Shown: positions 49,939-60,555 of the stretch, piece by piece | Position numbering within the stretch: position 1 is the stretch's first letter | How the letters are laid out: every line of letters starts with the position of its first letter | Assembly: GCA_016858145.1 (NCBI GenBank) | Contig: JAEHOE010000059.1 | Span: 248,001 to 312,000 of the forward strand | Direction: 5' to 3' | From: Edaphochlamys debaryana | Taxonomy: Eukaryota; Chlorophyta; Chlorophyceae; Chlamydomonadales | DNA: 64,000 nucleotides | Position numbers and translations under genes: made by a program | Notes under the pieces: generated by a model | What the model was told of the DNA's origin: nothing | What the model saw: only the letters and a program-made list of their open reading frames with translations | The model's database searches: none

Positions 49939-52114
49939 GGCTGTGCCGTGCGACTGCCGCCGAGCCCCGCTGCCGCCGCTTCCCTGCTCCCGGCGGCCAG
50001 GCACCGGCGGTGTTTGCCGCCAGGCGGAAGCTCTAATTCCAGAGTCGGGACTGAAAGCTTTACCTGCACATGCCGAGGGCCGGGTGGAGAGGCCGGCGCG
50101 GATGGGGCAGGGAACATGAGGAAGGCACGGTGGGGTAGCGCACGACACGCGGGTTGGAAGGGGGGACAAGGCTGCCCGCAGCCCCCTCCCTCCCTTCCCC
50201 GGCGCACCCCGACCAGTCCTTCCACAGACACCAGCCCCATCAGCATTGCGTTGCAACTTACTCAGACGGCAGGAGGGCGCTCCGCGACGAGTTCAGGGCA
50301 GCGATGGCAGCCCTTCAGCACCGCAGCAACCAGCAGTACGCCTAAGCTTAAAGGCTTGCAGCAGTTTAGTAGCATACAACATTGGGAGTTGCCGTCAAGG
50401 TTCAAGAGAACGATGCTGCAAATGGCGCGAGGTCGCTCTTGCGGCCTCCGAGGCTGTGCTATGGCCACTGAAATGTGTCTAGAAGAGAGTCTCTCTGGCA
50501 AAGCAGATGGCTGCAAGCACGGTGTGTGCTGTGCATGCTGCACACAGATTGCGACGCCCCGAGCCCCCCACCCCAACCCGACCTGCACACAGATTACAAC
50601 GTCGCCCCGGGGACTCGCCCCGAGCCCCCGACCCCAACCCGAGCCACGGCGGAGCCGATGTTGCGCAAAGCTCAAAGGTAAGCCTGGGGAAAGCGGGGGG
50701 GGGCTACGTGCCCTTGCGTGCCTGGCGTCATTTGGCGTCAGGCCTGCTGCCCATGTTGCGTTGAAACGCGTTATGCGTACGCGTTATGTCGCGTTAGGGC
50801 CGCTTACGCGTGCAGCGTAAGGAGAGCGTTTCATCGCCCCGACATTCAAGTCCACGTGGCTTACATGCCTGCAGGATGTACCGCCGCCTCTGCCTCACCC
50901 CAACATCACATGCCACCCGTCCGTGCGGCTTGCTCTGACTCGCCCCAGGCCCAATCACGTACAAGCCCTATCTTTACCAGTACGTCCCCACGGCTGCCTC
51001 GCTCGGGGCCCGTCTGCAGCCCAGACCATAATCGTACAAGGACAAGATCAAGTACATGCCAAGACTCAACTACGGTACCACATACACCGAAGGAGTACAG
51101 ACCGGACCCCACCTGAACCGCGCAACGGCGATGCATGTAGTAACGACGCGATAAGCACCTGCTGCATGGCAGCAACCGCAACGGAGGCCCCCATACTTGA
51201 ACACAGTACCAAGTACGACATCAATTACGACAGACGGGATCCCACCTACATTGTAGCAACACAAATACCTAGGCACAAACGTAGCGGCAACCGCAATCGA
51301 GGGCCGGCTGGGCTGCGGTCAACGTCCTGGTGAACGGGCTCTAGTGGGCACGGCTCGCCGCCCCGCATGCGCAATAATGCACGCAATGCAGACACGTACC
51401 GCAACTGACCCGACCCAAGCAACCGGCCGCACAAGTTGCCCTACCCCTACACCTTTGACAACCTTGAAACTCCTAACCCTTACAAACAAAACATGCTGCT
51501 TGCAAGCACCCTGCCCGGGACTGCGCACCACTGCGGCCGGACACAGCCGCCCCAGCGGCTCCCTCCTGGCCCCAACCCCTGCATCCGCTAGCACAGCCAC
51601 CGCAGGCCCACAGCCTCCCCAGCGACCCCCCCCCTCGCCATCCCCTGATGCCGCCGCGCACTTCCCCCCCACGCATGCCCGTCCCACATTCCGTTGGCCT
51701 CGCCAAGAGGCCGTGGGCAGCGGAACGCGGGCGGGCAGGGGTGGTGCCCGCCGGCAGGGCGCCAGCGGGGGCTCCCTCACCCTCACCAGATCACCTGCGG
51801 GACCGAGGGGGAAGGGGCGGCGAGGCAGCACAGTGCTGATGAGTGGCATGCATGAGGGTCTCCCGTCCACAGGGTGCTGCCGCCAGGAGACCTGCCCCAA
51901 CAGCGCTGTCCTTCCACCCCCCAAGTCTGCCCCTTCCCACCCCTCTCGCCCCACCTCCCTCACGCCCCATGGGTCCCGCATCCGCCACCTACGCCGCCTG
52001 CTCCCCCCACAACCCGTAAACTCCCTGCCCCCCACCCCCCCCTTATACTCCCTGCCTCCCCACCCCCGGGCGCATCCCTCACCTTGCCTGCGGCCACCTG
52101 AGGCCAGGGGCCCG

Positions 52115-52567
52115 TCAGCGCCGGGGCCAGCACCAGGTGCAGCAGGTGGGGCCCGCCGAGGGCTGCAGCCTCGATATCAGCTCGCGCATCTCCTGGCGAA
52201 GCTCGGAAATCAGCTGCTGCTGCCGCTCGACGCGCGTGTTGGTGGCCTGCGCTTCCAGCCTGACCGCGTAATCCTCCATAGCCCCGCGGAACTCCGCCCA
52301 GTCGTCAGCCCACTTTCTCTCGGGGCTGCGGCCGGTGTCCGGCGCAGACGACGACGACGACGAGCCCGGCTCCGAGGGCCGTCCCGGCTCGTCAGGCGGC
52401 CGAGGGCTGGGCCATGGGGCTAGGGGCGGCACGCCGAGGCTCTCCAGGGCCTCCGTGGCCATCGCGGCCCTTCGCTCCAGCCGAATAGCGTCCCTTTTGT
52501 TGTCTGCCCCCCTCTGCAACTGCTCAGAGCTAGAGCCTGAGTTCGCGCTCGGGGTCGAAGCAGACAT
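52115..52567 (-). CDS. Putative 150-aa Ser/Glu-rich protein with coiled coil
   Basis: A single open frame starts MSASTPSANSGSSSEQLQ, passes a Pro/Ser/Glu-rich middle and ends in a strongly heptad-like segment (YAVRLEAQATNTRVERQQ, then LISELRQEMRELISRLQ). Its charged, helical composition is unlike the chance frames around it. It lies on the same strand as, and 0.8 kb downstream of, the LINE's second open frame. It could be a gag-like ORF1 piece of another retroelement, or an exon of a host gene. I do not recognise a family. Confidence 0.4.
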   Translation of the reverse strand: MSASTPSANSGSSSEQLQRGADNKRDAIRLERRAAMATEALESLGVPPLAPWPSPRPPDEPGRPSEPGSSSSSSAPDTGRSPERKWADDWAEFRGAMEDYAVRLEAQATNTRVERQQQLISELRQEMRELISRLQPSAGPTCCTWCWPRR

Positions 52568-53183
52568 TATCTTGCGTCTCAAGCGAGGTCGTCGCCGTGA
52601 GCACACCAATGAACCGGAAAAGACGCAAGAGTTGCGCTCGTCGACGGGCTCTAACCGCGGCATTCTTTGTGGCCTTGCTTGCAGTCCTTGTCAGTTCCTT
52701 GGACTACGCGAACCGCGGCGCCAGTCGCACCAAGAACTCACGACGTTTGCAAAATCAAGAATGTCAGCTATCCGCTACATCGGCTGACCATGTCCACACA
52801 GGCGATGGCCCCATGCGCTGCTCTCGCTGCGCAGCGCAGCCTGGTCCCCGCTCCGCCCGTGGCCTCCAGCCCCCCAGGTCCAGTCCTCGGTGTTTACAAT
52901 GAAGGACCCCCCTGGGGTCACAGCGCTGAACGCTGGGGCCAAGCGACCCACCTCACGGGCTTGCCCCCTGCAAGCCAGAACGCAAGTCCCTGTCATAACT
53001 TGCACTGACCACACTCAGGTCCCACCTTAGTCCTTGGCACGCAATGACCATGCTCAACGTGTATCGATGGCCCCTCCTCGGCCGCGCCTCCTACCAGTAA
53101 CCGTTCACCGTTCATCATGTGCTCACACTGTTGGCCGTACACCTCTCGATCCTGGCTCTCCCGACCCCACATTCACTCCCACT

Positions 53184-53380
53184 CTGCGGCTCCCTCCCGT
53201 TTGTTATGCGCCGCAGAGGACTATGTCCCCTTTCCGCAAGGTGCACATCCCATCAAACGCCACGTGTAGCTCACCCAGTCCCCGCCCCTGCCCTGCGGCT
53301 CCCTCCCGTTTGTTATGCGCCGCCGGGCGAACCCCCCCCCCCCCCCCCTGCGGCTCCCTCCCGTTTGTTATGCGCCGCAG
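53184..53380 (-). repeat. Three stem-loop repeats in the LINE 3'UTR
   Basis: A 33-base unit beginning ctgcggctccctcccgtttg and ending gccgcag occurs at 53184-53216, 53293-53323 and 53348-53380. In the first and third the seven-base ends ctgcggc/gccgcag pair perfectly; the second has one mismatch. They lie between the ORF2 stop and the presumed 3' end. Confidence 0.8.
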
Positions 53381-53397
53381 GGTGTGCCCCGCCTCCA

Positions 53398-56300
53398 TCA
53401 AGGGTCGTCCGGGCCTGCATACTGCACTGATCCGTCCGCCCTGGCCGCTAGGAAAGGGTGGTCGGTTGGGACCTCATCCCAGCCCCTGTGCGTGAGCCCA
53501 ACCTCCGCAAAACACTGCAAACGGCCCTCAAACTCGCCTCGTGCTACTGCTGAAGCCTGTGCCATCATCAAGGAGTGGTCCTGAGCGTCCCTGTGCGCAT
53601 ACTTGTACCTTCTGGCCCGGTCCATCGCGCATATCGCGGCCAGACACACCACGTCCCACACTCGCGCATGAATCCCGGTGCCCTCTGGGGGCACAGCAAG
53701 CCACACCTCGTGTCGTTTCACCGCCCTGCCAATACCATGACTGAGGCGCATACGAACAGCCACAGCGGCTGGACAATACCAGAAATGGTGGAGCCGATCG
53801 CCTTGCTCCATGGCCCGCCCACACGGACACCTCGCCACGTTCTCAGTTCCTAACTGGCTCCGGTGCATGCCAAATCCCGGGAAGCCATCCATCGCCAGCC
53901 TCCACAAGGGCTCTTTATTGCCCGGATCCCACTTAATGCCCCACAACCTCGGCCAAACCGCTTTCAGACTTGCCACTGCTTCTGCTGATGCCGTGTCTGT
54001 GCCGTACGCCTCCTGAATGTAAAGTGCATGCTTCCGTGCTAGCTTAACCCGAGCCGGTCCCAATTGCAAGTGCGTGGCCAGGCTAACTGTCATCTTTGCC
54101 AAGCTGACGTCCTCCCAGCCTATGCCCCTGGCAATGTTCGCCCAAGCCTCTTCTTCCCCTGGGGCGGCCGCCTGATCGTCCACCCCCCGTGCTGCTTCGG
54201 CCCACCCGGCCGGGAGCCGGCTAATAAGCGCGCCCAGGCGCTGTCCCATGTCTAGTCCATTGCGGAGTGCTTGCGGGAGTGCTCCCACCTGCGTGCCCAA
54301 AATGCTCTGTACTACCCTTTCGGTATATGACCTGTTGATCTGGGCCCTCGCCCGTGCGAGAGCCCGGCCTATGCTGCCCTCCAGCCCGTGCATCCCTCGG
54401 ATGCGCTCAAGCTCATCTAGGCAGCGGACTGCCGTGCCTACTGTCCGCAGTCCCGGAACCGCGAACAGATCTGTGAACTCGCCTTCGAGGCCCCAGCTTG
54501 GGGCGTTGTTGTCGATGTTCCCCGCGGGCAGGGCTGGGTTGCCCCAAAGCGGTGCATTGTAGACCCAGGCTCCGGCTGGCATGGGAGCAATCACTTGGGC
54601 CCGGGGCAGCAGCGTTAGCGCGCCTGCCACGCGCACCAGTGCTGGTGAGGTTGCGCGTTGGACTGTGGCCCCCAAGATGCGGAGACCGATCGACGAAGTC
54701 GGGCGCCGCATTGTCAGGAGGCAGAGCGGGTGTGCTGCTGGGTGGGTTGAGCGGAGCAGGGAGACGAGCGGCGCGGTCCACGGCGGGCGGTAGCGGAGGA
54801 GGCCGCAGGCGCCCAGAATGCCACGGACTGCCGCACTCGCGTGCCTGGCGCCAGTGTGCTCGACGAGGGGGAGCAGGCCAAAGCCGCCAACTGCCGGGGA
54901 GAGGTACATGCAGCTCGTGGGTGCTCCTGCGGGCAGTGCGTTGGGGTTGTCCCTGTATCGAGCAGGCGTCATGTTGCAGTCGGTCAGGGCCGCCACCGTG
55001 CCCACTAGGTGCTCTGTCGCCGTACGAGGGGGTAGGCCGTTGTGCTGGCAGTGGTAGAGGAGGGTGCCCAGGCCGTAGGCGGACAGGCATGAGGCAACGC
55101 CGAAGGCTGAGAGGCCCATCCTTGCGATCAGAGTCAGGCGGCTGAGGAACTTGTCCAGCAGGGGGGGAGGGAGGGGAGTGGCCGCCGTTGGTTGTGTGGA
55201 GAACGTGACGCCAAGGGTGCGTGCAGAGGCGGCGAGGTGGAGGCCGGCAACCTGCTCCGCAGCCTGGGGTCCGGGGGGGGGATGCTGCTGGAGGGCCGGG
55301 GGCGGCGGCGTGCCGATGCGGAGGAGCTCACACTTTCCCACGTTGAGGCGTTGGCCTGACGCTGCTGCGAAGGTGTCCATGGCGCTCATCAGGGCGGAGA
55401 CGAGGGCGGTGGATCGCAGGATCTGTCCGTAGTCATCTGCATACTGGCTGGCTGTGAGGCGCGTGTTGGCTAGGGCGAACCCCAGTTCAAGTCGCTTGAG
55501 GAAGGAGAGCAGGGCTTGTCCGGGGGCCAGGTAGAGAAGGGGGGCCAGCGGGCAGCCCTGTCGTACCCCAGCTGTAACTGCCTTATAGCTGGAAAGCTGA
55601 CCGTTGACCAAGGCAGCCGATCTGGTGCCCGTGTAGATCAGTCTGACCCATCTAAGAAAGCCATCGCCAACCCCCAGAGCATCCAGGCAGGCGAGGAGGA
55701 ACGGCCTGTCCACAGTGTCGTACGCTTTGTGGAAGTCGAGGAAGGCTATGAGGCCCGACTCGCCTGATTTGCGCAAGGACTCAGCGAGCAGCTGCATGAG
55801 GAGGATGTTGTCGGAGATGAGGCGAAGGGTGAGGAAGGCGGTCTGCTCGTTGTCAATGGCCTCCACGAAGGCGGGGAGGAGGCGGCGGGCGAGGACGCGG
55901 GCAAGGAGGCGGTAGTCCGTGTCCAGGAGGGCGATTGGGCGGTACATGGCGGCGACAGCTGGGTCCCCGCCCTTGTGAAAGCACGAGATCACTGCGTCCA
56001 GAAAGCCTGCTGGGGTCGACTCGGTGGTCCCAATGGCGGTGAAGACGTCAACGAGGATAGGGGTTAGCTGTGCTGCGTACACCTTGTAGAGATCCATGGG
56101 GATGCCATCTGCGCCGGGGGCAGTTCCGGGCCGGGCGCCGGCAATAGCTGTGGCTACCTCCTTTGCCAGAACCTCCGCTGCCCCCATCTCGGCTACACGG
56201 CTCGGCGGGCAGCGGTTGCCGGCTGCACGTAGGGCGTGTAAGACCTGTGCGCGGGCTTCTGGGTCGGCAGCTGCGGCTGTGCTGACTCTGCTCCAGAACT

Positions 56301-57651
56301 CTGCCATCACCTCAGGTAACTCTTCGGAATTGGTTGCCTGGGACCCGTCAGGGCGCTGAAGCTGTCGTATGACGCAGCCACCTGAGACGGGGCGGATTAG
56401 TCGTGTGATGGCTGGGCAGGGGCGCTCCCCAGTCCGGAGCCAGGCTTGACGTGCGCGGCGGGCCCATGGTGCTGCGGCGCGGAGGCTGGCGGCGGCGGCA
56501 GCTGCGCGCGCGGCGGCCGCTGCTGACGCGGCGCTGAGGTCGCCCGCTGCTACGGCTGCAAATGCTGCGGCTTCTGCTTGGGCAGCCGCCTCTGCTTCTG
56601 CAGTTGCCTGCAGGCGGCGCTGGCGGGCCATACGGTTGAGTCGGTTGCAGCTGATGAGGAGGGAGCGCTTGAAGCGGGTCCACCACTGCAGGCACTCGGC
56701 GGGCGTGGTTGGGCGTGCGGCACTCGCTTGTATAAGCCAGTCGCCAAACTGGTCTCGCAGGTCGGGGTGATCCAAGAAGTGGAGGCGGGCTCTTGGGAGG
56801 CCCCGCCCGGGGGGCCGTGCCGTATCAAGGGGGTTGATGTAGATGGAAACCAGCCGGTGGTCAGAGGGGCGGCCTGACTCCACGCGGCAGGTGGGCACGT
56901 GGGCCGCCAGGGGACTGGAGGCGAGAAGGCGGTCGAGGCGGGCGGCGCTGGCGCCGTTGGTGAACGTGTATGCGCGCTGCTCGGGGTGAAGGGCACGATA
57001 GACGTCAACGAGGCCTGGGCAGAAGGTGGAGAAAGTTGCTGTGGTGGCGGCATCGTCGGGGCGCCCATGCGCCGAGATGCTGTCCAGGGCGGGGTTGGGG
57101 ACGAAGTTGAAGTCGGCTGCTAGGAGGTGGGTGCTCGTGGCTGACAGACTGGGGCCGAGGACAGTCTCAATAAAGCAACGTTGAGCTGAAGGGTTGGCGG
57201 AAGGAAGGTAGGCGCAGGTCAGCGTGAAGCTGTGGCCACCCCATCGTACTGGCAGCTGCACAAGTCGGCCCTCTGTGTCGGTCGTTGAAGGAGCCACAGG
57301 CACTTGTAGAGCTCCTCCAGTTATCAAGGCTTTACGTATCAGGATGGCGACGCCGCCGGCTGGGCCGCCCCGTGGCCCCTGGCCTGCCGGCGACCAAAAG
57401 GATTGCCAGTCGCCCACGTGGAGCTGGGCTGCAATGACGCTCATCTGGGTCTGCACCCAGTTGGTCTGCGCTGCTGGGAGCTTAGTCTCTTGTAAACATA
57501 CTACGTCAAGCCGCTGCCTCGCCCACTGCTGCATGAGGGCGGTAAGGCGATCCAGCTGACGGTTTCCACCCCCCAAGATGCCTCGTACGTTGTGGGTTGC
57601 GACCCTGAGCGGTGGGAGTCCCGCTCGCTCCCGAGGGCGGCGCCCGGGCAT
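53398..57651 (-). CDS. LINE ORF2: APE endonuclease and reverse transcriptase
   Basis: The 1417-aa frame is uninterrupted. Residues ~15-270 are an apurinic-type endonuclease: VATHNVRGIL (Asn), VVCLQETKL (Glu), LLAADFNFVPN (Asp/Asn) and SDHRLVSIYI (Ser-Asp-His near 264). The reverse transcriptase occupies roughly 520-800, with motif A LIAFLDFHKAYDTVD (~639), motif B TAGVRQGCPLAPLLYL and the catalytic ASQYADDYGQIL (~737). Near residue 1275 a zinc-knuckle-like motif CPCGRAMEQGDRLHHFWYC follows. All key residues are present, so the element is probably intact and young. The start ATG directly follows the ORF1 stop codon. Confidence 0.93.
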   Translation of the reverse strand: MPGRRPRERAGLPPLRVATHNVRGILGGGNRQLDRLTALMQQWARQRLDVVCLQETKLPAAQTNWVQTQMSVIAAQLHVGDWQSFWSPAGQGPRGGPAGGVAILIRKALITGGALQVPVAPSTTDTEGRLVQLPVRWGGHSFTLTCAYLPSANPSAQRCFIETVLGPSLSATSTHLLAADFNFVPNPALDSISAHGRPDDAATTATFSTFCPGLVDVYRALHPEQRAYTFTNGASAARLDRLLASSPLAAHVPTCRVESGRPSDHRLVSIYINPLDTARPPGRGLPRARLHFLDHPDLRDQFGDWLIQASAARPTTPAECLQWWTRFKRSLLISCNRLNRMARQRRLQATAEAEAAAQAEAAAFAAVAAGDLSAASAAAAARAAAAAASLRAAAPWARRARQAWLRTGERPCPAITRLIRPVSGGCVIRQLQRPDGSQATNSEELPEVMAEFWSRVSTAAAADPEARAQVLHALRAAGNRCPPSRVAEMGAAEVLAKEVATAIAGARPGTAPGADGIPMDLYKVYAAQLTPILVDVFTAIGTTESTPAGFLDAVISCFHKGGDPAVAAMYRPIALLDTDYRLLARVLARRLLPAFVEAIDNEQTAFLTLRLISDNILLMQLLAESLRKSGESGLIAFLDFHKAYDTVDRPFLLACLDALGVGDGFLRWVRLIYTGTRSAALVNGQLSSYKAVTAGVRQGCPLAPLLYLAPGQALLSFLKRLELGFALANTRLTASQYADDYGQILRSTALVSALMSAMDTFAAASGQRLNVGKCELLRIGTPPPPALQQHPPPGPQAAEQVAGLHLAASARTLGVTFSTQPTAATPLPPPLLDKFLSRLTLIARMGLSAFGVASCLSAYGLGTLLYHCQHNGLPPRTATEHLVGTVAALTDCNMTPARYRDNPNALPAGAPTSCMYLSPAVGGFGLLPLVEHTGARHASAAVRGILGACGLLRYRPPWTAPLVSLLRSTHPAAHPLCLLTMRRPTSSIGLRILGATVQRATSPALVRVAGALTLLPRAQVIAPMPAGAWVYNAPLWGNPALPAGNIDNNAPSWGLEGEFTDLFAVPGLRTVGTAVRCLDELERIRGMHGLEGSIGRALARARAQINRSYTERVVQSILGTQVGALPQALRNGLDMGQRLGALISRLPAGWAEAARGVDDQAAAPGEEEAWANIARGIGWEDVSLAKMTVSLATHLQLGPARVKLARKHALYIQEAYGTDTASAEAVASLKAVWPRLWGIKWDPGNKEPLWRLAMDGFPGFGMHRSQLGTENVARCPCGRAMEQGDRLHHFWYCPAAVAVRMRLSHGIGRAVKRHEVWLAVPPEGTGIHARVWDVVCLAAICAMDRARRYKYAHRDAQDHSLMMAQASAVARGEFEGRLQCFAEVGLTHRGWDEVPTDHPFLAARADGSVQYAGPDDP

Positions 57652-58905
57652 TTAGATGAGGTCGCCCGAAGCCACCTCCGCCCAGCTGGCAGCGAGGGAG
57701 CGGCGCGCCGGGATGGCGTGGCCTCCACCAGCGTCGTCCAGGTCCGTCTCCAAGGGCAGCGGCACCCTCGTCTTTTTCCCAGGGGGGCTCGAGCCGGTGC
57801 TGCCGCCGCCCCTGCCGTTCTTGCCGCTGAGGCGGCCTGTGGCCCCGCCCCGTGCAGGGCCGCGGCCCCTGCCCGCTCCGCCCCGCTGGGGTAGCGCTAG
57901 GGCCGCCAGCGCCGTGATCTGCTCGTCGTCGCCCTCCGGGTCCACGGCGGCGGCGGCACGCAGCAGGCCCGGCGGCAGCTGGCCGTCGTCTCCCGCCCCA
58001 GCCGCGGCGTTGGGCGCGCAGCCCAAGTCCGCCTGCCCGTCGGCTCCCGCTGGCTCCTCGTGGGCGGCTGGGTCCGCCTCGTCCGCCCCCAGTCCCTCGC
58101 CCCCTTCCGCCGCCCTCTCGCCGCCCTCGCTGTCGGTGCCCTCGGGGTGCGACTCCACGGCAGCGGTGGAGTCCGCCTCCTGCTCCTCAGCCGCCACCCC
58201 CACAGTCTCGGTGCTGGCCGCTGGTGCGCCGCCGCCCCCGGTCTCCCCCGAGCCCTCCGCCTCCTCCTCCTGTACGGCCGCTCCTGCTGCTGCTGCTGCG
58301 GCGGCGGCGGCCGCTGCGGCTGCCGCCTCAGCCTCAGCCGCGTCCACGTCATCCGCCCAGGGGCCGATGTACGGGTCCTCGGCGTCCTCCGACTCCGGCG
58401 GCTGGTGCCGCTGCTTGCTGTTGCTGTACGCCTCGTGCTTGAGGGCGCCATTGCGGAAGGCGCGGTCGTAGTTGCCCCGGTGCAGGGGGCGGCACCGCAG
58501 CGTGAAGGTGGGGTCGTTGGTCTTCGACCCGTCCAGGTACTTGGTCCAGTCCTCCCGCTCTTTCCGGCCCGAGGCCGGAGGGGGCTCGTTCAGGTTTCCC
58601 GGGAGCTTCGTGCCCGCCGGGAAGTACAGGATGCAGCGGTCTCCCGACTCCAGGGCCGAGCAGCCGTCCACGTGCGTTGCCACGCGCGCAGGGAGGGAGC
58701 CCAGGGTGAAGCGGGTCACCTCTCGCACGTTCAGTTCACCGAACTCGGTCGGCCAGCCGTAGGAGTCGATGGCGATGAGGTTCTCGGTCCACTCCACCGT
58801 CCAGTCCACCTCGGGGATGTAGGAGGGGGCGGTGGGGGGGCCAGAGAGGATGGCGGGGGTTTGGAACACGCTGTCGCCGGCGTAGTCGGCCACCGCGGCC
58901 AGCAT
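57652..58905 (-). CDS. LINE ORF1 (gag-like RNA-binding protein)
   Basis: The 417-aa frame from the first ATG has a structured N-terminal part (VDWTVEWTENLIAIDSYGWP, EVTRFTLGSLPARVATHV, DPTFTLRCRPLHRGNYDRAF). It continues into an acidic, Ala/Glu-rich middle with a poly-Ala run, then an Arg/Gly-rich C-terminus (GRGRGPARGGATGRLSG) typical of nucleic-acid binding. There is no clear CCHC knuckle. The frame stays open for another 58 codons upstream, to a stop at 59080-59082, with sensible protein sequence but no ATG, so translation may begin earlier at a non-AUG codon or after a splice. It ends in TAA immediately followed by the ORF2 ATG in the same frame. Confidence 0.8.
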   Translation of the reverse strand: MLAAVADYAGDSVFQTPAILSGPPTAPSYIPEVDWTVEWTENLIAIDSYGWPTEFGELNVREVTRFTLGSLPARVATHVDGCSALESGDRCILYFPAGTKLPGNLNEPPPASGRKEREDWTKYLDGSKTNDPTFTLRCRPLHRGNYDRAFRNGALKHEAYSNSKQRHQPPESEDAEDPYIGPWADDVDAAEAEAAAAAAAAAAAAAAGAAVQEEEAEGSGETGGGGAPAASTETVGVAAEEQEADSTAAVESHPEGTDSEGGERAAEGGEGLGADEADPAAHEEPAGADGQADLGCAPNAAAGAGDDGQLPPGLLRAAAAVDPEGDDEQITALAALALPQRGGAGRGRGPARGGATGRLSGKNGRGGGSTGSSPPGKKTRVPLPLETDLDDAGGGHAIPARRSLAASWAEVASGDLI

Positions 58906-59082
58906 GCTCTTGAGCTTCGCCTGCCCAGCATCGCTCAGGGCCAGCGTGATGGTGGCCAGGCAGGCGGCTGGGGCGTCGGGGTCCGCTGTGCTAAGGTCCG
59001 TGAATCGGATGCCGCCGAATTGCTGAACGGCCTTCGGGCCAGCGTTCTTGAGCTCATCCGTGATGTCGCTAATTGCCAGTTA

Positions 59083-60555
59083 CACTAGGTCCAGGGTATC
59101 TTTCTTTCCGAGTTCTGCTGCGGAGAAGCCATTGATGTGGCCGGTCAGGTTCGCGCGAGTGCGTCGCTCGCGGTTCAAGGGGGTGGTCAGCGAGTACTCT
59201 ACTATGAGCGGAGCTGGGCCTCTGGCCCACGCGGACCGGGCCGCGGCCGCCGACATGTCGGTCGGTTGCGCTCTACCTAGCTAGGAGGCGGGGCACGCCC
59301 ATCGTGCGTGTCTGTGTCTGTGTCTGCCTCAGCCTCCCAGGAAGCCTCCCAGGTCCAGTCCGGCTCCCAGCTCCCAGCTCCCAGGTCCAGTCCGGCGCCA
59401 CGGTCAAGACGGTGCTGGTCGGCATCTACCGCTTCTGGCGCTCGCAGGCGCTCATGGAGAAGCAACACGCGCCGTTGGGGAGAGGAAAGGGACGAGAAAG
59501 GAAGGGGGAGAGGGCTTAGGAGGAGGGGATGGGAGATCTAGAGGGACGGGGGGAGCATGTGCCCTTGGACAAGCCGCTCGCTTAACGCACTGGCTGGGGA
59601 GAAGGGAGCGAACAGGAAGGACACATACGGCGGCCAAGACCTGCGATATCGGTTGGCGGAAGTGTCAAGCCCCCGCGCCCCGCGCCCCTCATCTCCCCCG
59701 CGCCCCCTGTGCCGATTCAGCATCCGGTCAGCGGCTTTTGTCCCTTGGCCCTTGCCCGGCACCCCTCACCCTCCCCTCAACCCCACCGCACCCACCGTGC
59801 TCATTTGTACCTACCACCCTCGGCCCCCTTGCCCACCTGCCCGCGCACGCCCCGCACCCCTCAGCCTCCCCCTGCTCCCCGCGCCACCCAACCGGGGCCA
59901 CACGTCTCGTGCCTGCACGCTTTTCGCACCCCTGCGGTTTGTCGTGCGTCATTGCTCCAAGCTGGTCGGTGCCTCCCAGCTGGGTGGATACGCCCGTTCC
60001 AGGAGCCCTGCGCCCTCCATCCAGCCCGGGGGGCCTGGGGCTGCGATCCGTGCTTGGTTTGCTGGGGCCTGCCTGTCTCTGCAAGGGCTGCCTTGCCGTG
60101 CAGCGCCATGGCCCGCCTCCCGGTGGCGTAAGCCTCCGTGCCGTGCTCATGTGCCCGCCCCTGCCCCCGCGCTGACTGGGTCCATCCTGACGCTTCCGCC
60201 GTTGCCCCCAAATACCGTGCGCCACCCCGGCCGGACCCTGCAACCGCCGCTGATTCACCCCTCGATTCCTGCGTACCTCGCCCATGCCCCACCAATGGCG
60301 TGCGGCCGCGCAGTACATGGAAGCCTGGGTTCAGCAGCAACCCTGATGGGCACCCCTGCTGATGGGCGAGCTCAATCTCTGCGAAGTAGAGGGGTTGGCT
60401 TGCCCCAGCCTCTGCCCGGAGGGCGGAGCAGGGGCTACGCCTATGCAGTCACGTCGCCGGGTGATTCATGAGAAATTGGATACTTACAAAATGCGTGGAC
60501 CAGCGCGGCGGGGTGCACCGTGCACGTGCGGCAACGCTCGCGCCACGCGGCGTCG
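59083..60555. other. Region between LINE and FtsJ-like copy 2
   Basis: It includes the probable LINE 5'UTR. On the plus strand at about 59389-59460 a short frame reads SGATVKTVLVGIYRFWRSQA and looks like real coding sequence, preceded by a CAG acceptor-like site and by repeats of cccaggtccagtccgg; no donor or continuation was found, so it may be a gene fragment. The rest shows no exon. Confidence 0.4.

Larger units (their letters stand above)
49724..52114. other. Region between FtsJ-like copy 1 and the LINE, no gene recognised
   Basis: The first 300 bases are the promoter and leader of copy 1 and contain two hairpins. At 50541-50645 a short tandem duplication (gcgacgccccgagccccc-type) is seen. 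From 51000 to 51320 base composition is less GC-rich than the surroundings, and could be an old element or UTR. No exon is supported. Confidence 0.45.
53184..59082 (-). mobile_element. Full-length LINE (L1-like) retrotransposon
   Basis: Two adjoining long open frames, ORF1 (gag-like) and ORF2 (endonuclease plus reverse transcriptase), lie on the minus strand with no internal stop or frameshift. The 3' part carries three stem-loop repeats. The outer limits are approximate: the 5' limit given is the in-frame stop before the ORF1 frame, and the 3' limit is the last stem-loop. I found no poly(A) or target-site duplication. It sits between the two copies of the FtsJ-like gene. Confidence 0.88.

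Noticed and set aside
57656..59088. Long plus-strand frames opposite LINE ORF1
   Set aside because: They are antisense shadows of ORF1's GC-rich codons; the minus frame has ordered protein features and the ORF2 context.
59389..59460. Plus-strand SGATVKTVLVGIYRFWRSQA segment as a gene
   Set aside because: It looks coding but has no donor, no continuation and no identifiable neighbour exon, so I only noted it in the region entry.
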